DNA of 64,000 bases from a virus. Each line of letters opens with the position of its first letter. Position 1 is the stretch's first letter. The stretch spans positions 21,061 through 85,060 of the IMG/VR virus record IMGVR_UViG_3300033148_000573, one strand, 5' to 3'. A program made the translations under genes and the position numbers. The notes beneath the pieces were generated by a model, which saw only the letters and a program-made list of their open reading frames with translations, was not told the DNA's origin and ran no database searches. Positions 11,601 through 22,500 of the stretch are shown here, piece after piece.

Positions 11601-14600
11601 AAACATGCGTTGAGAAAACTCTCTAGACATTTGATATGCTAAAGATGTTGACTCTGGATATGAAGTCATTGCCTCTTTCATATCTTTAGTAAGGCTTAAG
11701 AATTGCTTTAATCTCTTAGGGTTAGCTGCAGCAAGTTTTCTTTTTGTTATGTATGCTTGAGCCCATTCATCTAACTGAGCATTAATATCATCTCTTTCAG
11801 ATGCAGTATATACTAATAAGTTACCATTACCATCTCTTTCATTAAATAGATAATCAACCTTGTAGTTTTCAAATCCTTTTAATATTGATATCAATAATGA
11901 ACCATCTTTAACATCTTTAAATGGTTGCTCTGATGTTAGACCTTCTATTGTTAATCCCGTATCATTAAATAATTTATCTACAACCGCCTTACCTTGTGGA
12001 TTTAATCTAGAATATGCATACATTCTTTTAAGCATAACTACAGGATCACTTTCATTTGAAACTGATTTTAATAAGCTAGTATATGCTTCTTGAAATTTAA
12101 CAGGAACAATCAATGCTTCACCCTCAGTTAATTCTGTCTTACCAAAGAAGTCAGTATCAACCATTGTTGTAGTAGCTATATATGATCTTACTTTATATGA
12201 TAAAGAGTTAAAACCACCTATCTCTGCTGCATCTTTATTAAAGTCACTTGTACTTCTTATACCTGAAGTCTCTTCAACATTTTCTATTTTTAATTGATTA
12301 GCCTGATCCATATCAGAAATAACATTAATCAAAGCAAACACTTCTTTTTTAATGTCTTCAGGATAATTTATAAATGCCATATCAATTTGTTCAAGATATG
12401 CTTTCTTTGTTCCAGAAAAACCTTTGTTGGCTTCTCCCTCTGGATCAAGCATAATCATGAAATCTGTTTCAAGATCATTATATACTTTTGTAGGGTTATA
12501 TGACTTCTCAGTTAATGATAATTCATTTACTCTATTTATAAACATACCAGCCATAGATCTAATTAAAGGATCTATTACATCTGAGTCAACATATAGCTCT
12601 CCTGCAGGCTCACCATTTTCTACAGCTTTAGATGCTGTGTCATATCTAACTAATGCATTGGCAATACTAAACGCACCGCTTAAAGAGTCATCAAGTTGTG
12701 TAAATTCATTAAGTTGTACAGGGGCATTTTTAAATTTACCTGAATCTATATTTTCATATAACGTTAGTAACTCTGTAGAAGAGTACTTAGAAAATACAGC
12801 TTTAATCCACTCTATTAACTTAGTAAAAAATGATTTTATTTCTGTATCTATTTTTGAGCTTCTTGGATTCATTTTGAATGCATCAAATTCATCCGCCATA
12901 TATTCTTCAGCAAACTCATTTTCTAACTCAAGTTGAGACATTTCTTTATATTGCTCAGCTGAATTCTTAAACTTTTCTAATTCTATTTTATACTTAGATC
13001 CATACTTGGCTTTTAATTCTTTTTTAGCAATGCTTCTATATCTATCAATCTGCCCTTGAGTAAGAACTGTTCTAAATATACTATGGAATGCCTCATGGTA
13101 TTTATAAGGGCTTAATGGGCTTGTATATATAATACCGTTTACATCTACTCCATTAGCTACCCTATCTAAATTTAATACAAAAGAACCTACTCTTTCATAT
13201 CCTTTAGAAATACCATTGTCAGCAAGAACCAAAAGATCTTCTACACCAATTATATCTGGTAAATTATCATTAGCCCAATCTAAAAACTCATTGTAGTCTT
13301 CTATACGCTCTACTTCTGATGTTGCTTGTACTAGCTTATTAGCTCCTCTTTCTAGTTTTTTTCTTTTAGCTAATAAATCTTGGTACTCCTTGCTTTCTTT
13401 AATAGCTTTTATTTTATCCTTCTTGGTAGTTAGGCCTTCTTCTAGCTTCTGCTTTAAAGCACTAAGCTCATTTTTTACACTATCAAGAGTAGTTTCTTTT
13501 TCTGATTTTTCTACAGCTAGTGCACCGGCTCCTCCACCTTTAATCACCATAAGGTTAACTAACTGTTTAAAGTTTGAGTCTTTCATTAACTCTTTTTCTC
13601 TTTCAGTTAATTCAATCCCTCTGAGTATTGCATTAGAAATGTGATCAATATTTTCTTGATATTCTCCAAAGTTATTATTAGATACATCATCTACCATTTT
13701 ATCAAACTCAGCTTCTTCCATATCAGATACGGAATCCTCTGCTTCTGCAGATGTAGGTCTATCTCTACCTACTGCTGATTCCATTTCTAACTCATTGCTT
13801 TTATCTGTATTAGGAATATATGCAATATCACGTGATAATTGTATAGAATCTGATGAAGCAGAAACTTCTGCTGTTTGATTTTTTACTACTTGTGGTAAAA
13901 CTTCAGTAGTACTATTTTCATATATTACATCAGGAGATACACCTGTTGCAAAAGATTTTCTAAAGTTTTTATTTTTTAATCCTGCATTTAAATCATCTAC
14001 TGTTTTATCTTGATTATACTTTGCAAGTAAGTCTTCAAATACATCTTTAGCAAACTCTTTTGCTTCAACTTCTTCTGGTTTTAGACCAACATTTAAACTT
14101 GTTTTAGTGCTTGTATTATCTAAAGAAATAAAAATAGATCCGTCAGGTCCTACATTTAACTCTATTAAGTTACCCGAATAACTACTTAAAAACAATCTTT
14201 CATTTAATTCTGCATTATACTTTGCAGCTTCTTCCATACTTTTTTCTGAATCTTTTATAGCACCTATTCTTTTAGCTGCCTCAACTACATCTACATATAA
14301 TTCTTGTAATTCAGTATTAGTATATTCAACCGGTTTTAAATTTACTTTTGCGTATGTACCATTTGGCAACCTAACCATAGCTAGATATCTGTCAGTACCC
14401 TTTCCTGCATCCAGTAAGTTATCCCACTGATTCTGCATTCTAAGTTGTTGCTCTATTGCTTCTTCTAAAGCCTCTCTTTCTTTACCTTTTAAATTAGTAG
14501 TAAAGTCATAAATTCTTTTACCTGTCTCTTTATCATATTTTAAATCAAATACAAATAAGTTACCTTCTTGATCTGCTGTATTGTACTGCAATGCATCCAT

Positions 14601-17600
14601 TGATATAGGATAAACCGTTTCTCTAGATTTAGCATATGCAACTTGACCACCCCCGGCTACTAAGTTTATATTAAAAGGAAGCTCCTTAGAGTCTGCCATA
14701 AAATATGAAGGCTCACTACCTATATTTAAATTATCAAATGTTTGTACAATTAATGCATTTATTGCAAACGCTCTGTGCACTTTCTCTAGTGCTTCAGCTT
14801 TTTGTTCTTTGTTTAATCCTTTTTCTGCTAGTATAACATTGCTTGCTTGTTCTCTAGTCATAGATCTAGGATCTATAGGACTGTTTGTACGTTGATCTCT
14901 AATTAAAAAAGATTCATTGTTTATATAAGCAAAAATTCCTTCCTCACTATTGGATGGTTCAATGCCCATCTCAACTAGTTTTATGTTAATACTATCACGT
15001 AAATCAGATGTAGCTGCTCTTATACCAATGACGTATTTACTTACTAATCTATCTATTAATGGGTTTGCTTCTTTATATATTTCACCATCTCTATTTTTAG
15101 CAACATAAGCACCTGTATTGTTACCGCCATCAGAAGTTCTCATAACAACCAATTGCAATCCTGCTATTTCTTCAGGAGAAAGCAAACTAAGAATAGCATT
15201 ATATCTTTCTATTGCTTTAGCATTATCAGTACCCACACCACCTTCAGTATAGTTTACATGAGGATAGAATGAAGTTAAATCTTTTAATTGAATCTTAGTT
15301 ACTGTATCCGGAATCAAGTTAAATGTAGTTTCTTCTAAAGTAAACTTGCCATTAAACTCACCTTGTGGAATAAACAAAAACTTTCTTTCTGAAATAGGAC
15401 CTGTATTATCAGATTCTTTAATTACTTTAAGCTTTTGATTTTCTCCATACTTTTTAGAAAACCTTGGATCTTGAACAACTATATATTTTACACCATCTTT
15501 GTATACTATTTGTCCATATGTTAATCCATCAACACCATCAAAACTAAATGGAGTTGTGGAGTCTACTAGATTTGCATTCAAAGATTCTAATGCTTGTTTA
15601 GCTGTTTTACCTTGTCCAGATAAAAATACTCCTTGTACTGATTTAAAATTTGTATCTATAAAGTCTAAGATATCATCTGATAACTCATTCCCTTTTTTAT
15701 CCAGGAGTTTATACATTTCAACAATTTCTCCTGTTTGGTTATCTACTACTGATATCTTATATATATCTGCAGTAACACCTTCTTTATAGAAAACTCTTTG
15801 AGGTGTATCTTCTAGCGCTTGCCCTTCTTCTAAACTAACATCCTTACTTTCAACAATATCAGACATTTCAACACCTGATTGATTTAGTATTGATGTTATA
15901 ACAGGGTTGTTAATTAAAACTTCAGGGTCTTGTAGAAACTCTTCAAATCCGGTATCATTTTTTATTACATCTTTTTCAAGCGGATTGATAAACTCTAATA
16001 TGCCCTCAACATTTACTTCAGGTTTTCCTGATGCCCAAACCTTTTTTATAGCATTAACAACATTTCTAATATTCACTGCTTCTGCAGTATTCATCCATTC
16101 AGTGCTATCTAAAATAGGCTGTCCTAATCTTGCTTGTTTTGCTCTATATTTATTATAACTTCTTTTTAAAGCATTGACTAATAAAGGGCTATTAACACTT
16201 ACATCAATTTTAATATCTATTCCCGCTTTATCTAAAAGCATATCTAGTGCAGATCTAGTTTCTTCACTTTCTTCAATAGATATTTCTTCTTCTGTTTTTA
16301 CTTCTTCAGGTTGAGTGCTTTCTGCTCTAGTTTCTTTATAAACGTTTAGGTGACTTTGAATTTGTTTAAATAATACTGAATGTACTTCTGGTACAACCTT
16401 ACCATTATCATCATAGAAGTCCTGTAAAAATGTTACATTACCTGTTTCCAAAAACATTTTTGTTTGTGAAATAGCCGGGTATACGCCCATTTTACCTAAC
16501 TGATTTATTAATTCATTTGCCTCAACAATACTTACATACTGCTTTAACATTGCTTCAGTTATCTTAGAACGCTGATTATAAATCTCTTTGTTTACTTCGT
16601 ATTGTCTTTGTTGAATCTCAGAAAACTTTTCTGGATTTTGCATGTATTGAATAGCTTTATCATATACACGTGCTCTTCCTTTTAAAGCACCGTAGTCAAC
16701 AATTTGCTCAAGAGCTGCATCTATTTTTGATTCATCAGCAAATGTACCAGCAGCAGATGCCATGAATCTTACATAGTTTCTAAATTCAGTTCTAAGCTTT
16801 CCTTTTAAAAGTTTGTTTCTTTTAAAGGTTCCATTCTTAAATCTATTCTTTGGATCAGTAATGATTTTTTGAATGGCTTTTAGTCTTTTTATTTTTTCTT
16901 TTTTTGTTTTATTAGATTCTCCAATACCTTTATCTGAACCTTCAGTTGCAATAATCTCAAGGTTAAGCATATCTATTTCATTCTGAATTGATTTTTCATC
17001 AAGCAAGTTTGTTATATCATTTGCTGACATTTTATCAAATAGCGGATCAGATTGTAATTTAGTGTAGATACTATCTGCTCTTTCTAATGCTCTTGTAAAT
17101 CCATCATTAGTAAACATATATAAATAACGCACATGTTCATATGCTTCTTCATTTAACATTTCTCTAATGTATTCTCTTTGTTGAGTCTTAGGATTAAATT
17201 TATTTTTGTTAAAAGGGTTTTTATATTTATCCTTGTTTAAATTATAAGACTCCTCCATCTTATCAATACCCACAAGCATATCATTAATACGTCCTCTTAG
17301 CTTACCATCTTTTTTATCTTTATTAGATACGCCTGGAAATGCTTGAGCTAACTCTTCATCTGTTAATTCTAAAAACCCTCTTAATTGATCTTTAAAGTGT
17401 TGTGACCCATTACCAGCAAACATTGTATAGTATTGTTGGAATTTAGCTCTATCAGCACTATCAACAAAATTAAATATATCAAGAGCACCCTTTATGTTTT
17501 CAGCTGCTTCTTTCTGAATCATAAAGTTTAATCTGTTTACATCAAATAAACTAGAAGGATCTATTGCTTGCGCATCCCAAGATTTATTATATGATTCTAC

Positions 17601-19499
17601 AACTTTTTGAATCATATTTTCTCTATTAGTCTTGTACTCTGTATATGCTTCCTTTTGAGACTTAGTTGCTAAACCTATACCTGCTTCCTGAAGACCATAG
17701 TTATATATAGAAGGTATACCTTGAAAGAATAACTTTTGAGGACCTTGCACTAAACCACCCATTAAAAAACCAGATAAAAACACACCTGCTCCCTCAGATG
17801 AAAACTGATCACCCATTGCTGATAGTATCATTTGATTTTTAAGTGCTTCACCACCTTGAGCTGGATTGTTAAGTACTTCTGTATAGTAACCTACTGTTGC
17901 TGCAGAAATAGCTTCCTGTCCAATTTCTTGTATACCTTCAGCAACATTGGCTGCAAAATAATCAAGCATAGCTATACCACCCGAACCAACAATACCTTTA
18001 AAACCTCCTGCTTTAACTTTTGCTAAAGTGTTTTTGAATCCACCACTTACATATTTAAATGGGCTTTTAATTACTTCACCTGCACCATTGATAACTTTTT
18101 TACCTGCGGTGTTAACAATATTTTTATTTATGCCTTTCTGAAATGTAGAACCCAAAGTCCTTTGTATTCCTCTTTGAAAACCACCCATAGCATTACCAAT
18201 AACAAACCAGTTACTAGCATATATAAGAGGTGCATTACCCAATAATGTTTTAAATGCAGCTTGATTAGCAGCATTAGATACATCTCTACCATCAGTAATA
18301 CCTTGTCCGCCACTAAAGTTATTAGCATCTGTAAGACCTTGCTTAAGAACCTTGTTGTAAACCATACCTGATTCCAATTTACTTTCAGCCATTGCTAAAT
18401 TTACAGCTCTAAGATCTCTATAGAAACCACCAAAGCCAGAACTCATTTTAGCAAGATTAGTCATGTTTTGCCCAGCATTTTGTGCTGTCTTCATGTTTTG
18501 GAATGCTTTTACTGTGTTTGGTGTAAACCCTTTTCCTAATGTATTAATCACCATTTTTCCACCTGTAACAGAAGCATTATAAAAATCTCTTGCTGTTTCA
18601 AGCTGTTTTGCTTTTTGAAGTATCTTTCTTGTTCTATCAAACAGTTTGCTAAAACTGTATATAGCTTTTCCTGCTTTAGCAACATTTGCAACAGTTTTTG
18701 CACCAGCAGCTGGAGCAAGGGTACCTCCAGATAAACCAGAAATACCAGCTAGGATAATTTCTTCAACAACAATAGAACTTAATATACCAAATGTATATGC
18801 AGAGTTAGCTGCTAAATTATTAAAGAAAGCACCAGCACCTCCTCTGGTTGATGAAGCAATTCCCATGGTATCTTCAAACTCAGTTGCAGATTCAAAATCA
18901 GGAGCTAAGTAATCTCCTCCTGTAGCAAACTCATATACAGAGTTTAAACCAGTGCCAGCAAGAGACATCCATTGACCTCTCATTCTAGCCATGTCATCCC
19001 AGATAGTAGAGTTTGCATTATAAAAGTTTTCCATATTAGAATATGGTGTATAACCTAACTTATCAAATTCAGGATGATTATAATATCTCAAAAATTGACC
19101 CTGCCTCATACCAGAAAAAACAGGAGTTATCTTGCTATCAACAAATGGTTTTGGATCTAAAGTTAATACGTTCTTAACTTTTGTATAGTCATTTTCTTTA
19201 GGTATATCTTGAGTTATTGGATTATATGTATCAGTTGCAAAACTAGGTACACCAACTCCTAATGAAGCCATAGCACCTATACCATACTTATCTATATCTG
19301 CTTTATATTCATTAACACCGGAAATATCATCTGCTGCTAAACCACTACTTAGCAAATAGTCATTAAAGTTTTCTTCAGGAGTTTCAAACATTTCTGCCAT
19401 AGGCTCAAAGCGGAACTGCCCTTCAGGTATAATGCTTGGGGCAGGTCTTTCTTGATTTCTAATCTCTTGCTGTAATGGCTTGTTAGATTCGTTTTCCAT
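5676..19499 (-). CDS. 4607-aa giant polyprotein with zincin motif and DxDxD virion RNA polymerase
   Basis: This is a single 4607-residue frame. Residues 3621-3625 are DFDID inside SGADFDIDKVYA. That is the metal-binding DxDxD loop of the double-psi beta-barrel RNA polymerase described for crAss-like phage phi14:2 gp66 (compare NADFDGD of cellular RNA polymerase). Residues 2135-2139 are HEAFH, followed about 60 residues later by a Glu-rich helix (NEFAEEYMA) that could give the third zinc ligand, as in gluzincins. The N-terminal ~600 residues hold two hydrophobic Gly/Ala-rich stretches (about 230-280 and 560-585), as expected for an ejected, membrane-interacting protein. The C-terminal ~200 residues are acidic and Gln/Glu-rich. 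phi14:2 gp66 is about 2200 aa, so here the polymerase appears fused behind an ejection-type and a protease-type module. It probably enters the host with the DNA and transcribes early genes. Self-processing by the zincin is inference. Confidence 0.85.
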   Translation of the reverse strand: MENESNKPLQQEIRNQERPAPSIIPEGQFRFEPMAEMFETPEENFNDYLLSSGLAADDISGVNEYKADIDKYGIGAMASLGVGVPSFATDTYNPITQDIPKENDYTKVKNVLTLDPKPFVDSKITPVFSGMRQGQFLRYYNHPEFDKLGYTPYSNMENFYNANSTIWDDMARMRGQWMSLAGTGLNSVYEFATGGDYLAPDFESATEFEDTMGIASSTRGGAGAFFNNLAANSAYTFGILSSIVVEEIILAGISGLSGGTLAPAAGAKTVANVAKAGKAIYSFSKLFDRTRKILQKAKQLETARDFYNASVTGGKMVINTLGKGFTPNTVKAFQNMKTAQNAGQNMTNLAKMSSGFGGFYRDLRAVNLAMAESKLESGMVYNKVLKQGLTDANNFSGGQGITDGRDVSNAANQAAFKTLLGNAPLIYASNWFVIGNAMGGFQRGIQRTLGSTFQKGINKNIVNTAGKKVINGAGEVIKSPFKYVSGGFKNTLAKVKAGGFKGIVGSGGIAMLDYFAANVAEGIQEIGQEAISAATVGYYTEVLNNPAQGGEALKNQMILSAMGDQFSSEGAGVFLSGFLMGGLVQGPQKLFFQGIPSIYNYGLQEAGIGLATKSQKEAYTEYKTNRENMIQKVVESYNKSWDAQAIDPSSLFDVNRLNFMIQKEAAENIKGALDIFNFVDSADRAKFQQYYTMFAGNGSQHFKDQLRGFLELTDEELAQAFPGVSNKDKKDGKLRGRINDMLVGIDKMEESYNLNKDKYKNPFNKNKFNPKTQQREYIREMLNEEAYEHVRYLYMFTNDGFTRALERADSIYTKLQSDPLFDKMSANDITNLLDEKSIQNEIDMLNLEIIATEGSDKGIGESNKTKKEKIKRLKAIQKIITDPKNRFKNGTFKRNKLLKGKLRTEFRNYVRFMASAAGTFADESKIDAALEQIVDYGALKGRARVYDKAIQYMQNPEKFSEIQQRQYEVNKEIYNQRSKITEAMLKQYVSIVEANELINQLGKMGVYPAISQTKMFLETGNVTFLQDFYDDNGKVVPEVHSVLFKQIQSHLNVYKETRAESTQPEEVKTEEEISIEESEETRSALDMLLDKAGIDIKIDVSVNSPLLVNALKRSYNKYRAKQARLGQPILDSTEWMNTAEAVNIRNVVNAIKKVWASGKPEVNVEGILEFINPLEKDVIKNDTGFEEFLQDPEVLINNPVITSILNQSGVEMSDIVESKDVSLEEGQALEDTPQRVFYKEGVTADIYKISVVDNQTGEIVEMYKLLDKKGNELSDDILDFIDTNFKSVQGVFLSGQGKTAKQALESLNANLVDSTTPFSFDGVDGLTYGQIVYKDGVKYIVVQDPRFSKKYGENQKLKVIKESDNTGPISERKFLFIPQGEFNGKFTLEETTFNLIPDTVTKIQLKDLTSFYPHVNYTEGGVGTDNAKAIERYNAILSLLSPEEIAGLQLVVMRTSDGGNNTGAYVAKNRDGEIYKEANPLIDRLVSKYVIGIRAATSDLRDSINIKLVEMGIEPSNSEEGIFAYINNESFLIRDQRTNSPIDPRSMTREQASNVILAEKGLNKEQKAEALEKVHRAFAINALIVQTFDNLNIGSEPSYFMADSKELPFNINLVAGGGQVAYAKSRETVYPISMDALQYNTADQEGNLFVFDLKYDKETGKRIYDFTTNLKGKEREALEEAIEQQLRMQNQWDNLLDAGKGTDRYLAMVRLPNGTYAKVNLKPVEYTNTELQELYVDVVEAAKRIGAIKDSEKSMEEAAKYNAELNERLFLSSYSGNLIELNVGPDGSIFISLDNTSTKTSLNVGLKPEEVEAKEFAKDVFEDLLAKYNQDKTVDDLNAGLKNKNFRKSFATGVSPDVIYENSTTEVLPQVVKNQTAEVSASSDSIQLSRDIAYIPNTDKSNELEMESAVGRDRPTSAEAEDSVSDMEEAEFDKMVDDVSNNNFGEYQENIDHISNAILRGIELTEREKELMKDSNFKQLVNLMVIKGGGAGALAVEKSEKETTLDSVKNELSALKQKLEEGLTTKKDKIKAIKESKEYQDLLAKRKKLERGANKLVQATSEVERIEDYNEFLDWANDNLPDIIGVEDLLVLADNGISKGYERVGSFVLNLDRVANGVDVNGIIYTSPLSPYKYHEAFHSIFRTVLTQGQIDRYRSIAKKELKAKYGSKYKIELEKFKNSAEQYKEMSQLELENEFAEEYMADEFDAFKMNPRSSKIDTEIKSFFTKLIEWIKAVFSKYSSTELLTLYENIDSGKFKNAPVQLNEFTQLDDSLSGAFSIANALVRYDTASKAVENGEPAGELYVDSDVIDPLIRSMAGMFINRVNELSLTEKSYNPTKVYNDLETDFMIMLDPEGEANKGFSGTKKAYLEQIDMAFINYPEDIKKEVFALINVISDMDQANQLKIENVEETSGIRSTSDFNKDAAEIGGFNSLSYKVRSYIATTTMVDTDFFGKTELTEGEALIVPVKFQEAYTSLLKSVSNESDPVVMLKRMYAYSRLNPQGKAVVDKLFNDTGLTIEGLTSEQPFKDVKDGSLLISILKGFENYKVDYLFNERDGNGNLLVYTASERDDINAQLDEWAQAYITKRKLAAANPKRLKQFLSLTKDMKEAMTSYPESTSLAYQMSREFSQRMFDLIGIRLSPNYIAYSIAKSKTEADLKNSPELKALSDGYTEEPITNDLLDQLYSGFSTNANIYSTKQDGMASRLTKLSISNAAFDETIGSSTFINPNGDIVYAHQLPTYHLKSIGSLNNRSKIEQLKSEDFLSNNYLLNSEAFLNLSDQNRLKVIRVAGSKIKEQITNAENDQAVEDILNESISKNKSTQSFGEFTPQEFAIAIINNYVSNFNRRTGRVETVEGKGGQQVAMAPVFLRVMEAANTGDLTSLPVIKAVTEVNGNVVLTPEAINVFINSIEAEFDRISKETLAFENAPGDIQGFNNEKSDRSDKGRAFKFTNNGLLLSESTKKALIQVAIDKAKQGETVSFKQAVSLAVGVTNASIRSEVNKSLEQSFKEFDDVITSLKAKDNLSTQVLNGLTIASGVSRGAVELSQLKLNLTNDSAYNLKQIFFNNYINSKSMNDLLLGDQAVSLKDMVDKVKRAKLQNAAYYSAYSEITDLNKGITHSSTNFDLYPFQDPTAKSDFTGNDIELADAQVYITTKGIRYSTFAFGRLSPAMASMLDSIDKGESINADRAWGSAENSINLAKQQDFINSKKFVYMDGKTALKMSVTVLTKEYTSNYNQKTGTWEAKPNMQQLHYLREQMEANEEANKNFAMAAPVSAIKMLKQGINLLESNVFDTTQDLQSINLDTSYLGLQVVNPSNKIIVTDMNQIKELITSEQSDDVEITIEGSPELNTVGKVRDAYNKAVGERVTLKYKNKRNLVFSFDTALDELELSKEKGAITPNLAAFLLEAQKGLMASGAASNLLEFFGVEDGVQKYNLNSPVTAKKFEQLFLTYFSKGTLREKVPGTSVALLSSFGHKVYRRVYEMKNGMPIRSEIVRESSYNGESLENINDLVDGKHDGILVLDVLRTGVMEYQNDDVVNGEPTGVRYSETIMPPMDRNVMELIQENSNASIPDAVAKLFGVRIPTQDKHSAVNIRVVDFMPVYYGSTAIFPKELVEISGADFDIDKVYALAKEYYLDSNKEFKAYGSGNSYFEYIKYMNQKASEPNNIYSTSSSLYKEETLAIRRENSLSDSEQNRVTDKQGVNSISEEALRAMLILGLPVTKKQFEEYSKKFGSPNEAVLNNNILDYRYVLAGNTGVTGETLKTIDQDAGEGKSDLPIAYQAADLKILEDLFDELSNVEGIELFASRKDSDVDIDTLHGMIKAFEANKGAAIGAIVKPNLALSLLREYNIKLARPIKFNNNTYDGFTKDKINGERIQDIISTLVTMETDNAKERLIAKFGLNIHAVGLVGNMVSLGIPLRTSILLVNSAEIRDLYDQALNKEDKFDAGLDTLLTKRIGSLASLVAKEKEGGNKPPFVKLSDEFLETAVDSTEDLTNNERLQILFLFERLNNIKNFTGKINKVTSLTQGLPSSIPEMKDAIETITSLFDKEAPMNIRPIYGKNSKTWQSTYLEIFGQIHNDLLPNTILTMSQDFNDILEPTYNQMNVDSRGFDNVAKNGIEQDLLSYLTIKSYQHLLNNSSGNSSVENTLLYPGPVGTTNLSLIKKIEDLQLLRAEQGAEPNYFLDNFVGTQYAGTQGNNTGMNLVKADTWRRLNASNKLDLQTSFAKLYGSLETREIAEDILHYMMVKDGLQLKYGSLMSAMSPFIMNKYLKNVGSVEAALKGQVEFESVFGISKEEVMKDFKYGYLQSNVVGPLLVTYDASSLDEGFTFDPVSRPNKFTITSESFEHVNAKEFVRVKVERQGRDFYVLFRLLAKDNPNAKVTEYLEVPSMGSNQQFGGGFVGGPRLTYDQARNVGKGTTQNSLPQDRAAQLEQPAQQTSEVEYPVDTNLGAILEVNEVLNSDSAIVNQTTDSVTVKADIDAAETNISDMAKIMAELSANTDSAIFDETGNAIIEDTDMSIPEATELEQQEQEQLELDLFASEEISEASSLVEWWDANVEGNSAALEKLSGENIKTLDDAIALYGDLFSQTEEGEQEIIERLKCLI

Positions 19500-19513
19500 C
19501 TAATTTTGATTTA

Positions 19514-22500
19514 TTATTTACCGTGTATAGCTTTATCTTTTTTCTGCAAAGCTCTATTATTAGTTCTAATATTTTCTAAGAGTTCCTGCATCTTCATTGT
19601 TTGCTGATCAATACCCATTAAACCTTGGCTAAAATCCATTTTCTCTGAGCCAGTTGAAGTTGTATATTCAGTCCAATTAGCTTGTTCAGCTGGATCTGTT
19701 GGCTTAGGATTATATCTATTAATTTCATATATCATATCATAGTCACCGGTTCCATTTTTAGTAATTCTAAAAGTACCTGTATTTGTAATTCCATCATCAT
19801 TAGGAACAACATAATCATGATAAGTACTATTATCTCCTCCTAATATATCCATTTCAGTAGAAGAAAAATAATCATTTTTTCTAGCTTTAGGGTTTAGATC
19901 ATACTTTTGATCAAAGACAAGAAATATACCCGTTCCTTGATCATCCTCACCGGCTCCTTTTAATAAAGCAATGTCATCAGTAGTTAATGCACCAAATTGT
20001 TTTGTAACGTCTGATGTTGGTCCTTTTACTTTTGAAGCTAACCATTCAGACATATTATCTATTTCAAAACCAGCATGCGTTTTGTCTGCCTTAGATGCTA
20101 TATCAAAAACAGATTTGTATGAAAGTCTAAATATAGGAGCAATTGCTGCTGTATTAGATCTTTTAGGATTATTAAGCCAAGTTTGTGTATCTTTTATTAA
20201 TAGATCCAAAACCTTAGTACCAAGACCATCTCTCTGTAGAAGTTGATCTTCATTTTTCAATGTACCAGTACCTATACCAAATGGAATACCGTTTTCTTTT
20301 AAGTACTTTAATTGACCAAGCATGTTTTGCATTTCTCCAAATGCATTGGGGCTTGGTGATAACGGATTAAATTCATATGTATATGTAGGATTATTTACTA
20401 TATCTGCATAGCCACCTTGGACACCATTCTTAATAGATTCAAATGAAGCTGACGCAGTGTTAGCATCTCTTTGATCTGTTAAAGCAGCATTTAATTCTAA
20501 TGCCAAAGCATCATAAACTTTGTTTGCCTCGTCTCTAATTTCTTCTTTGTTAATGCGTCTTGCAACGTGGGGTATGTTTATAGGTCTATCACCTCTTATT
20601 GCTTGTACAGCAGGTTTTCCTGTATTTTCTGTTGTAAACATTGTTCCATCTTGATCTGGACTATCTACATAGAACAAAGGCGTAGAACTATTAAAAGCCT
20701 CTCTAACTTTTACCATGTCATTTCTGCTCATTGTAAATTTGAACTTATAGTTTTTATCAGTACCGCCATCAACAACCCATGATTGATCTGTATTAATTAA
20801 CTCACCTGCTCTAGCCCTTTTTAAAGCTTCTTGATAATGAGCCTCTCTAGAACCATAAGGTACACCATTCTCATCAAACAAACCTGGCATACCAGCTTCT
20901 AACATGCCTTTTATATTTGTAGCTTCAGTAGACCCAGATGTAACAGTATTCAAAACATCATTGTTATCATAAGCCTCTTTATATGTTCTATATGCTTCTT
21001 GAATAATTATATCACCTGCTTTTGCTTTTGTATCTATACCATTAACCCCAACCATTCTATTATACAAAGCATCATATTGTGTTGACTGATCTTGAGTAGT
21101 AGGTATATTATCTTTAGTTACCTGTCTAGTATCTATAAATGCAGCTTTATTTGTATTATATAATTCTTTGATAGCATCTATATATTTTAACCCTCCAGTT
21201 CCATCTGAATTAGCAGGAGTACTTAATATTCTTCTTAAATCACTAATACTTCCATTTACTTCTCCTCTGCCTTTAATATTTATACTATAGGTTTGATCTT
21301 CAGCATTTGTATTTCCTTTAGGGTACATTAGCTGCAGCATTCCGCTTTGGTTATCTGTACCCAATATTGCTCCAACATAATCTACAGCAGTAGACTGTAA
21401 ATGTTCCGCATAAGCTTTTTGTGTAGTTCCTACAATATCTGAATTAGCCGTAAAATTACCATCTTCATCTACTGCACCAGTTATAGTATTTGCATCTGAA
21501 AGACTAAACACAGGTTCATTTAACATAGATGCTAAATCACCAAAAAAACCACCACCAGCAGCAGCAGATCCTTCAGCCCAAGGTAATGCAACAAGGTTTC
21601 CTTCCTTGTCATACTTATACCCTTTCTCTAATAAAGTATTATCATCTTTTCTATTTGCTTTATATGCTGCAAGGTTAAATTCATTAGTAGCACGTGCTTG
21701 AATTTCTGCCATGTTATATTTAAACTCCTTTTCCTTAACAGCAAATTCATTAGGTTTCATTTCAAAGATATAGTCTCTAGCACTCCATGCTTGAGCAGAT
21801 TCTTTCATATCATCTATAATGTTACTTTGCATATACAAGTTATATGCTTTATTTATAACATTCTGATTTGTAGGAGTAGGTCTATTGACTTCTTGTGCTA
21901 TTTGTTTTTTAGCTTCTATATCTAATTTATACTTTTCTATATCAGATAGTTGCTCTCTGTCTAGTTTATCAAGACCACTACCCGGTACAATACCATTTTT
22001 AGCTTTATAGTTAGACCATGTAACAGCAGAATTTTCTGCTTTACGTAATGCTTCTACATCATTATTTAACTCAGCAGAATTTCTAGCTTCTATTCTTCTA
22101 ATAGTTTCATTGGCCCACATTTCTTGACCGTTACTAAGAGATGCAGCTGCACCATTATTAACAGCATCAGTTGCAAAGTCCATCCCTGCAACATAAGCTT
22201 CCATTTGATAAGCTTTTTGTACAGAAGGATTATCTAATAGGTTATTTCTAATCTGTTGTAGTGCTGCACCAGTAACCAAAGAACCATTTTGTTCAGTAAT
22301 AATCCAATCAGTGTTGGCTATTTCTTTTCTATTTTCACGTGATACAGGTTTATTAGGATCAAAGTTTGGGTTTGGTACTTTAGCAAACCTATCCATTTTC
22401 ATTTTCAATGGTGGATCCATGTTAGCCAACATTTGCTGACTCATTTTAAATAAGTTAGCTTTAGGCACATAATCAGGCAAAGACATTCTTAATGCATCTT

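Noticed and set aside
12424-12936. 170-codon plus-strand open frame opposite the 4607-aa gene
   Set aside because: Ser-rich low-complexity translation, lies wholly inside a real gene; shadow. The same applies to the other plus-strand frames such as 5668-6093 and 10300-10707.
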